In this document: one piece after another, positions 8,401-13,230 of the stretch
Layout: each line of letters opens with the position of its first letter
Numbering within the stretch: the first letter of the stretch is position 1
DNA from: Kiritimatiellia bacterium
GTDB taxonomy: Bacteria > Verrucomicrobiota > Kiritimatiellia > RFP12 > DVOR01
DNA: 13,230 bases
Reading direction: 5' to 3'
Assembly: GCA_017457555.1 (NCBI GenBank)
Contig: JAFTHG010000080.1
Coordinates: 1 to 13,230 of the forward strand
Program-made: the position numbers and the translations under genes
The notes under the pieces: generated by a model
Database searches by the model: none
Told to the model about the DNA's origin: nothing
What the model saw: the letters and a program-made list of their open reading frames with translations, nothing else

Positions 8401-8932
8401 CGGCATGGTGATTGACGTGCGCGACAATATCGGCGGCTTCACTGCCGACAAGGTTCTGAATATTCTCGGTGTGCAGCGTCACTCCTGGTCCGTCGCCCGT
8501 TATGGTAAACCAGCCTACCTCGCAGGTTACTGGGGACGCCCCGTCTTTGACAAACCAATCGTAGTGCTCTGCAACCAGAACACCGTTTCCAATGGTGAAA
8601 TCTTCTCCCACGCCATTAAGCAACTCGGTCGTGGTAAATTGGTGGGTGTCCAAACAAATGGTGGCGTAATCGCAACACGCGATGGTCCGTTGTTGGACCT
8701 CGGCAATTTGCGTCAAGCTCACTATGGTTGGTACACGCTGGATGGCACCGACATGGAATTGCATGGTGCAATACCGGATGTCGTGGTGTTCAATACTCCG
8801 GCAGACACCGTAGCCGGTCGTGATCCGCAGTTGGATGCCGCAATCGACACCCTCTCGGAAGAAGTCACCAAGGCACAACAAAACACCAAACCCTTTGTTC
8901 CTAACACCTTCCGTTGGAATCACCGTCTCTAA
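5471..8932 (+). CDS. Secreted tricorn-type S41 protease
   Basis: The product has 1153 residues, slightly longer than typical tricorn. ATG 5471 has AAGG seven bases upstream. A Sec signal peptide (hydrophobic core ~10-22, likely cut near AVA-TT) implies a periplasmic or exported enzyme. Next come PD40/WD40-like beta-propeller repeats with recurring SPDG/SKDG turns: about six blades (~60-345), then a second set (~400-570 and ~665-690), as in the two tricorn propellers. A helical C1-like region (~745-830) includes SSH at 807-809. A PDZ domain (~836-920) has GIRPGDLLVSIDGKPI. The S41 catalytic core (~930-1125) contains VIDVRDNIGG, the probable nucleophile S1040 (VSNGEIF) and E1096 (MELHGAIPD). 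By comparison with tricorn, S808/H809, S1040 and E1096 would form the active-site tetrad. It probably trims peptides released by other proteases. It lies 35 bp after the exporter gene and 30 bp before panD, consistent with one transcript. Confidence 0.92.
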   Translation: MISSALKPHILLSSLLCSTLAVATTATEPAATVQQQHNVALAEAWPCQPEPLKLPQGFDPNRIYFGARPSLLPDGSKFLFEWCDAIWIAPTAGGTAKILQHTTGRDTWPIVSNDGKRFCFQSNRSGGWHVFVADISEGAEARQIGFNSEAERPYAWSADDKELLCYVVRDDEGSVFDIGRLAWLPADQRAAERRIFDAPGYEPSPSPDGRYILFTQEGEDLYRKGTTGENVSRIWCYDTQTKTFNLIVKHETESRTPLWAPDGKGFYYVGGQDGTQNIWYHTFPEAEERQITFFRGDSVIHPSLSKDGKTMVFRQGIDFWSINPEEGGVPKRIILTPEDTGLVREKTRRRYYDSLWNNDFPGSLTATNAGLEFAFTTGGDLYVMDTVLREPRLVYGSARTHERDCVFSKDGSRLYFLSDRGDSIALLMAEKARPEHFWWENSEFRIRALAEGPERRSLLSISPEGTQLAWVEAGSTLVIADIEGNIKRKFPPQKSVNSYDWSPDGRWIVAALEDDYANNDIWLLPLDESEGAERYNVSRSFTWDGVPSWSPDGKLIIWNGQRVGSGTTLFYVWLNRNDEESLKAETYRKAIEHMGIRLQDRPETSAAMLGSTAVAAPDPHSPNADATMLAERQAQETRVLVELDGLHERVHAEPIAALGTPFFAPDSRRILFPATINNRPGTYEVTLPNNMTPRFLRDRWGYPVGWFGRDKDPLRADKLVMVTSDYRIGTLDETYPFKVYQELNLQDYQELGFMMAWGILRDNYYDANFHGANWDAIREKYRAPARFAPSRTVYERVFNSLNGELNSSHLGFYGNESSRKEWATDRTIHSWEPVTSHLGLIFDQDYGGEQGWLVKSVIPGGPADSEQIGIRPGDLLVSIDGKPIRNGIDPTVLLNGPKPGKFILEVRSGETLRKVFLEAITYPEARDLVQKAMYASRRNYVHRRSGGAFGYINIAQMNNDEYNRFEREIFAEGFDKDGMVIDVRDNIGGFTADKVLNILGVQRHSWSVARYGKPAYLAGYWGRPVFDKPIVVLCNQNTVSNGEIFSHAIKQLGRGKLVGVQTNGGVIATRDGPLLDLGNLRQAHYGWYTLDGTDMELHGAIPDVVVFNTPADTVAGRDPQLDAAIDTLSEEVTKAQQNTKPFVPNTFRWNHRL

Positions 8933-8962
8933 GTGTTTCCGCGATTTAAACAATCCCATAAG

Positions 8963-9322
8963 ATGACACGTACACTCTTACACGCCAAACTCCACCACCT
9001 GCGTATTACACAGGCGGATTTGGAATATCTCGGTTCGCTGACCATTGACGAAGACTTGATGGATGCCGTTGGTATCGTCACCTATGAAAAGATCTTAGTC
9101 GCTAATCTGGAGAATGGCGAACGCCTTGAAACGTATGCCATTCCCGGTCCGCGTGGTTCGCGAATTGCCTGTCTAAATGGCGCAGCAGCCTATATGGGCA
9201 AGCCCGGTGATCGCCTCATCGTGATGGCCTTCTGTCAGGTAACCGATGAAGAAGCTACCGATCTCTGCCCGAAAGTGGTGCGACTGGATGCAGACAACCG
9301 CATCATCGCCAAAGCCTACTGA
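8963..9322 (+). CDS. panD: Aspartate 1-decarboxylase proenzyme
   Basis: This pyruvoyl enzyme decarboxylates L-aspartate to beta-alanine for pantothenate and coenzyme A. With ATG 8963 the product has 119 residues, and key positions fall at the same numbers as in E. coli PanD: K9, the G24-S25 self-cleavage site (YLGSLTID), R54, T57, Y58 and N72 (LNGAAA). The maturation chemistry is therefore intact: serinolysis at S25 gives the pyruvoyl group on the alpha chain. The C-terminus is about seven residues shorter than in E. coli. An in-frame GTG at 8933, adjoining the protease stop codon, would add ten residues that do not fit the family. There is no clear Shine-Dalgarno sequence before 8963, so translation may depend on coupling to the protease gene 30 bp upstream. 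Other pantothenate genes are not present. Confidence 0.95.
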   Translation: MTRTLLHAKLHHLRITQADLEYLGSLTIDEDLMDAVGIVTYEKILVANLENGERLETYAIPGPRGSRIACLNGAAAYMGKPGDRLIVMAFCQVTDEEATDLCPKVVRLDADNRIIAKAY

Positions 9323-9348
9323 TCACATTCTGATATTCTCCCAATTTC

Positions 9349-9383
9349 CACGCGATGCTCATCTGCATCGCGTGCTGTTTTTG
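9349..9383 (+). terminator. Intrinsic terminator after panD
   Basis: CACGCGATGC (9349-9358) pairs perfectly with GCATCGCGTG (9365-9374) around a 6-nt loop. CTG and five T residues (9378-9382) follow. It starts 27 bases after the panD stop and should end the exporter-protease-panD transcript. Confidence 0.8.
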
Positions 9384-9417
9384 TTACGCGTATTAGCAAT
9401 GTATCACGCCTTTACAT

Positions 9418-9442
9418 GTTGAAAGCAACCTCCTGCTTCAAC
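9418..9442. repeat. Hairpin presenting ACCTCC (GGAGGT on the other strand) in the loop
   Basis: GTTGAAAGCA (9418-9427) pairs with TGCTTCAAC (9434-9442) over nine pairs with one bulged A. The 6-nt loop is ACCTCC, the anti-Shine-Dalgarno core. Transcribed from the - strand the loop reads GGAGGT, like a ribosome binding site or a CsrA-type GGA loop. Function is unknown. Confidence 0.4.
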
Positions 9443-9611
9443 CGTGTGCTCCCCGATTATTTGCGTCTGCGATCAGGTAACTATAGAGCCGCCGGTACGC
9501 CTTTCTGACGCTCCACAATCCATTACGTTCACCCGAAACCAATCGTCTTTCACCATTCAGACAAAAGAGGATACACTGTCTCAAATTGAAATTAAAACTG
9601 CGTGACATACA

Positions 9612-9648
9612 AAAGAATTGCATAAAAACGTTTATCAAAGATAAAAAC
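9612..9648 (+). promoter_or_regulatory. Distal promoter-like module of gapA, shared with the carboxyltransferase gene
   Basis: AAAGAATTG (9612-9620) and TCAAAGATAAAAAC (9635-9648) repeat exactly the pair at 974-982 and 998-1011, with the spacing changed by one base. Within it TTGCAT (9618-9623) and GATAAA (9640-9645) are 16 bp apart and could serve as -35 and -10. It may be a second promoter or a common regulator-binding region. Confidence 0.4.
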
Positions 9649-9682
9649 TGTGACGAAAAACCGCTCCATTGTGCGATTTAAC

Positions 9683-9712
9683 TTGACTTTTTGGCGTTAT
9701 TTCCAGTATCCT
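9683..9712 (+). promoter_or_regulatory. Proximal gapA promoter
   Basis: TTGACT (9683-9688) and TATCCT (9707-9712) are separated by 18 bp, the same -35 and spacing as the promoter at 1207-1236. A start near 9719 would put the paired leader helices (9722-9762) at the very 5' end of the mRNA. Confidence 0.5.
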
Positions 9713-9721
9713 TTTGATATT

Positions 9722-9762
9722 CATCTGTGGCAGAGTCCGCGCGAGCGTGCAGATGGCTGCCA
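9722..9762 (+). promoter_or_regulatory. Structured gapA leader with two mutually exclusive helices
   Basis: CATCTG (9722-9727) can pair with CAGATG (9750-9755), and TGGCAG (9728-9733) with CTGCCA (9757-9762). The order is A-B-A'-B', so the helices compete or form a pseudoknot. A small CGC/GCG hairpin with a GCGA loop (9738-9747) lies between them. The ribosome binding site AAGGAG (9772-9777) is ten bases downstream. This may tune mRNA stability or translation; no known riboswitch class is recognised. Confidence 0.4.
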
Positions 9763-9780
9763 AGAAACGACAAGGAGTAA

Positions 9781-10785
<1,005 letters not shown>

Positions 10786-10808
10786 GTCTTTACGTCTTAC
10801 TCAACACC

Positions 10809-10840
10809 AAAAGGTTCCGGTACACACCGGAACCTTTTTC
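10809..10840 (+). terminator. Intrinsic terminator of gapA
   Basis: AAAAGGTTCCGGT (10809-10821) pairs perfectly with ACCGGAACCTTTT (10826-10838) around the loop ACAC. The T-run 10835-10839 overlaps the 3' arm and TTATT follows. It begins 24 bases after the gapA stop and is a textbook intrinsic terminator. Confidence 0.85.
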
Positions 10841-10943
10841 TTATTCCACTCGCTAACGTTAGAGGAACGAGTTGTAGTTGAAATTACAAGCACTACTGAC
10901 GATGATGCATATCGCTTCCCCTGATGTTGCGGGAAAAATGTAA

Positions 10944-10984
10944 TAACAACAGAAGATAATTCCCCAACACATCTTCTTTTGTTA
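10944..10984. promoter_or_regulatory. Near-perfect inverted repeat upstream of the tRNA nucleotidyltransferase gene
   Basis: TAACAACAGAAGAT (10944-10957) pairs with ATCTTCTTTTGTTA (10971-10984), 13 of 14 pairs, around a 13-nt centre. One more A-T pair is possible at the outer edge. It ends 31 bases before the start codon and its right arm overlaps a weak -10-like TATGCT (10983-10988). It could be an operator or a leader hairpin. The perfect 10-bp palindrome CTAACGTTAG at 10853-10862 lies in the same gap. Confidence 0.4.
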
Positions 10985-11015
10985 TGCTAATAGGCATCAC
11001 CATTAAGCTAAAAAA

Positions 11016-12677
11016 ATGATGCACTTCTCCATGTCGCTCGCCTTCCTTTCTGATCAACCGCTTCTGGTTCCTCAAGCGGAAACCCTTGTTCAAGCCTTGC
11101 AACATGCCGGGCACACCGCTTATTTTGCCGGAGGATGCGTCCGGGATGCTTTGCGTGGTGCTCCTGTAAAAGATATTGATGTTGCGACATCTGCCACACC
11201 GGAAGAAGTCGCAGCGCTCTTTCCTGCACAGAGTATTGGTGTGGGAAAGAGTTTTGGCGTGATGCTCGTTGTACAGAATGGCATCACTTACGACGTTGCA
11301 ACCTTTCGAACAGATGGTGGCTATCAGGACGGCCGTCACCCCGACTCCATCACCTATGACACCGCCGAACACGATGCCCAACGCCGCGACTTCACCGTAA
11401 ATGCGCTCTTCTATGACCCCATTCACCAACAGGTCATTGACTATGTGAATGGCGTTTCCGACTTGAAAGCCGGTATTTTGCGCGCTATTGGCACCCCATT
11501 AAAACGCTTTCAGGAGGACCGTTTACGCCTCTTACGCGCCATCCGCTTTGCAACAGTCTGCGGTTGGACAATTGAAGCCGCCACATGGGATGCCATTTTG
11601 TCCGAAGCACCGCACCTGATGTGCGTCAGTATCGAACGCATCCGGATTGAATTTATCCGCACACTCTGTGAAGCAAGCGACCCGGCACAAGCGCTTCACC
11701 TCTTACGTATCAGCGGTCTGCTCCAACGTTTCTTCCCGGAACTCTGCAAACTCCATGGTTGCTTACAGGATCCACACTGGCATCCTGAAGGCGATGTCTG
11801 GCAACACACCGTCAAAATGCTCTCGCTCCTGTCTCCAAAACGGGATCCTGACTTGGTGTGGTCTATCCTGCTACACGACATCGGCAAACCCAAATCCCTC
11901 ATCGTTGCCACCAAACCTGACGGTTCCCCATGGTACCGCACCCCGGGCCATGCCGCCGTAGGCGCACGAATGGCCGAACCCATCCTCCGACGCTTCAAAG
12001 TCCCCAATGACGCTATTGCACGCATTACCACCGCCGTGCGCTACCACATGCAGTTTATTGAAGTCCAAAAGATGCGAACCGCTTCACTGCGTCAAATGCT
12101 GGGGCGTCCCACAATTACGTTGGAACTGGAACTGCACCGGTTGGACTGCCTCTCCTCTCATGCGAAACTCGACCTCTATCACTTCGCAATGGAGCGCTTG
12201 GCCGCCTTTAAGGAAGAACCCGTTTTGCCGCCACCTGCGCTCACTGGCCGCGACCTCCTTGCACTGGGCTACACCCCATCGCCACGTTTTGGCGCCTATC
12301 TCAAAAAGGCTTACACCGCCCAACTTGAAGGTGCCACCCGCGAAGCCCTCCTCGTTCACGCACTCTGTCACGCACCCGGTCACTCCAACCGCACCAAACG
12401 CATTGCCTTTGTCCTTGATGCCTCCGGCAACATTCCCCTCTCCCCGGCGTGGGAACTGCGAACCACGCGCACCGATTGGCAAGTCTCTTTAATCGTTCCT
12501 GTTGGCATCCCGTGGGCACGCCCCCTCCCTGAGGCTGCCCAACTCTACCGCCTTGTCGCCGACTGCGCCGGCAACACCGATTACCCCCCCACAAAAACCT
12601 TTGACCTCCTCATCTGCACTGGCGCGGATCTTCCCCCCGACCTCCTCGCCACAGCCCACAACCACCTCCACCTCTGA
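11016..12677 (+). CDS. CCA tRNA nucleotidyltransferase / poly(A) polymerase family with HD domain
   Basis: This 553-residue class II nucleotidyltransferase adds or repairs the CCA 3' end of tRNAs in the cytoplasm. The catalytic head has GGCVRDALRG (39-48), the metal-binding DID pair D53/D55, RRDFTVNALF (123-132), and the DRLRLLRAIRFA helix. The HD phosphohydrolase domain includes HPEGDVWQHT (H264) and HDIGKP (H287, D288), and could remove 2'-phosphates or cyclic phosphates. The conserved end TGRDLLALGYTPSPRFG is followed by about 103 further residues (from ~451) that I cannot assign, so the protein is longer than usual (~400-450). There is no clear Shine-Dalgarno sequence; the A-rich leader precedes two consecutive ATG codons (11016 and 11019), and ATG 11031 is also possible, so the start is uncertain by up to five residues. 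It could be an A-adding-only enzyme or a poly(A) polymerase; sequence alone does not separate these. Confidence 0.9.
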   Translation: MMHFSMSLAFLSDQPLLVPQAETLVQALQHAGHTAYFAGGCVRDALRGAPVKDIDVATSATPEEVAALFPAQSIGVGKSFGVMLVVQNGITYDVATFRTDGGYQDGRHPDSITYDTAEHDAQRRDFTVNALFYDPIHQQVIDYVNGVSDLKAGILRAIGTPLKRFQEDRLRLLRAIRFATVCGWTIEAATWDAILSEAPHLMCVSIERIRIEFIRTLCEASDPAQALHLLRISGLLQRFFPELCKLHGCLQDPHWHPEGDVWQHTVKMLSLLSPKRDPDLVWSILLHDIGKPKSLIVATKPDGSPWYRTPGHAAVGARMAEPILRRFKVPNDAIARITTAVRYHMQFIEVQKMRTASLRQMLGRPTITLELELHRLDCLSSHAKLDLYHFAMERLAAFKEEPVLPPPALTGRDLLALGYTPSPRFGAYLKKAYTAQLEGATREALLVHALCHAPGHSNRTKRIAFVLDASGNIPLSPAWELRTTRTDWQVSLIVPVGIPWARPLPEAAQLYRLVADCAGNTDYPPTKTFDLLICTGADLPPDLLATAHNHLHL

Positions 12678-12800
12678 GTGACACAGCGTGCCGGACAAGG
12701 CTGTACTACCACGCAAACCACTCCTGATCTGCGTACAATCTGACGCATCTCCACCCCGATTGTATTGAAGACAAAGAGTAGCGTTCCCCTAACAGCCCCT
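12678..12800. other. Convergent intergenic gap
   Basis: It contains no gene and no obvious intrinsic terminator for the + strand nucleotidyltransferase gene. ACAATC (12736-12741) can pair with GATTGT (12759-12764), weakly. The hairpin at 12810-12833 may serve both strands, although its T-run suits only the - strand. Confidence 0.4.
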
Positions 12801-12833
12801 TAAATAAAACTGCACGGAGAGAACTCCGTGCAG
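12801..12833 (-). terminator. Terminator of the - strand surface-protein gene
   Basis: CTGCACGGAG (12810-12819) pairs perfectly with CTCCGTGCAG (12824-12833) around a 4-nt loop. On the - strand it is followed by TTTTATTTA (12809 to 12801), giving an intrinsic terminator 26 bases after the - strand stop codon. In the + direction the T-run is missing. Confidence 0.75.
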
Positions 12834-12859
12834 AAGACAATCAAAACGAAATCTTCGGG

Positions 12860-13230
12860 TTACTGCTTTTCAGGGACAACAAATTTATAAAAAGCAGCTT
12901 TCTCATCTGCAGGCAATGAAACCTGAATCTTATCTGATTCTACCGTAGTAGCATTTGCCTCAAGCTCAACAGCTTCCCACTCACCCTCCACGCTTGAAGC
13001 CTTCACCACCGAAATCCCAACCGTCGCCGTCCCATCCTTAACTTCAATCACAGGTGTAGACAAAGCCATCTCCTGAAGTTGGTCAGAGGTAATCAGTTCA
13101 CCAGCTCTTATCTGTGATTGAACATATGTTTCATTCCAAGATTGTTGTAAAGCTTTAGGGAAAAAGTTTGCTACTAATGTTACAGTTTCTTCTGGCATCG
13201 TAAAGGTCAAAGTTGCCTCACTGCCACTAA
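12860..13230 (-). CDS. C-terminal part of a repeat-containing, probably surface-exposed protein (5' end outside window)
   Basis: The frame is open to the window edge, so this is the last ~123 residues of a longer protein. TTG 13208-13210 and ATG 13196-13198 are internal codons, because readable in-frame sequence continues upstream (GSEATLTFTMPEE). The first visible part, ending TFTMPEETVTLVANF, matches the closing strand of the divergent InlB-B-type repeat, which usually occurs in large secreted or surface proteins of PVC and Gram-positive bacteria. About 95 residues follow, ending in KAAFYKFVVPEKQ. This tail is predicted beta-rich, lacks cysteine and membrane segments, and has no sortase motif. 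It may be a C-terminal domain for export or anchoring. Function is unknown, and the mature protein may be an adhesin or a cell-wall-associated protein. Its own terminator lies at 12801-12833. Confidence 0.7.
   Translation of the reverse strand, partial: SGSEATLTFTMPEETVTLVANFFPKALQQSWNETYVQSQIRAGELITSDQLQEMALSTPVIEVKDGTATVGISVVKASSVEGEWEAVELEANATTVESDKIQVSLPADEKAAFYKFVVPEKQ

Larger units (their letters stand above)
9384..9682. other. Gene-free gap between the panD terminator and the gapA promoter
   Basis: No believable gene lies here. A - strand frame (9438-9638) has no family resemblance and no supported start. The region contains a hairpin with an ACCTCC loop at 9418-9442 and the promoter-like module at 9612-9648 described separately. 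I see no tRNA cloverleaf and no recognisable riboswitch. Confidence 0.5.

Noticed and set aside
8252..8959. 235-residue - strand open frame opposite the protease gene
   Set aside because: It is the antisense shadow of strongly conserved S41 catalytic sequence and has no recognisable product.
9415..9433. - strand GGAGG followed by ATG-TAA, a possible start-stop mini-frame
   Set aside because: ATG is followed at once by a stop codon and no gene follows on that strand. It may be coincidence.
9438..9638. 66-residue - strand open frame between panD and gapA
   Set aside because: No homology, no supported start, and it overlaps promoter-like sequence of gapA.

Overview
The window comes from a bacterium. 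It carries six complete + strand genes and the 3' end of one - strand gene. I think the source is a PVC-group organism of the Kiritimatiellota/Lentisphaerota type, probably gut-associated. The reasons are the style of the proteins: an OadA-type carboxyltransferase, a secreted tricorn-like protease, a long HD-domain tRNA nucleotidyltransferase, and a surface protein with a divergent InlB-B-like repeat. This assignment is inference from family resemblance, because no rRNA or marker gene with clear lineage signal is present.

Layout. Positions 1-1206 are gene-free and AT-rich. They hold a cluster of hairpins (383-515), a block of degenerate 22-bp repeats resembling an IS21-family end (650-737), and a distal promoter-like element (980-1008). 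A good promoter (1207-1236) then drives a biotin-dependent carboxyltransferase (1295-3148). Two strong hairpins (3160-3230) separate it from a likely operon: an MsbA-like ABC exporter (3375-5435), a secreted tricorn-type S41 protease (5471-8932) and aspartate 1-decarboxylase panD (8963-9322). The three genes are 30-35 bp apart and end at an intrinsic terminator (9349-9383). After a 400-bp regulatory gap comes monocistronic gapA (9787-10785), with its own promoter, a structured leader, a strong ribosome binding site and a terminator (10809-10840). A CCA-adding-type nucleotidyltransferase (11016-12677) follows. The convergent partial surface-protein gene (12860-13230, - strand) ends at a terminator at 12801-12833.

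Function. Most genes are housekeeping: C3/C4 carboxyl transfer, glycolysis, beta-alanine/CoA synthesis, tRNA 3'-end maturation, lipid or glycolipid export, and peptide degradation in the cell envelope. gapA and the carboxyltransferase gene share a promoter-like upstream module, which suggests common control of central carbon metabolism.

I found no clear new multi-gene system. The points most worth a second look are the AccB-like biotin domain on the OadA-type protein, the Ala/Pro-rich extracytoplasmic insertion in the ABC exporter, the unexplained ~100-residue C-terminal extension of the tRNA nucleotidyltransferase, the two mutually exclusive helices in the gapA leader, and the repeat and hairpin structures in the left non-coding region.
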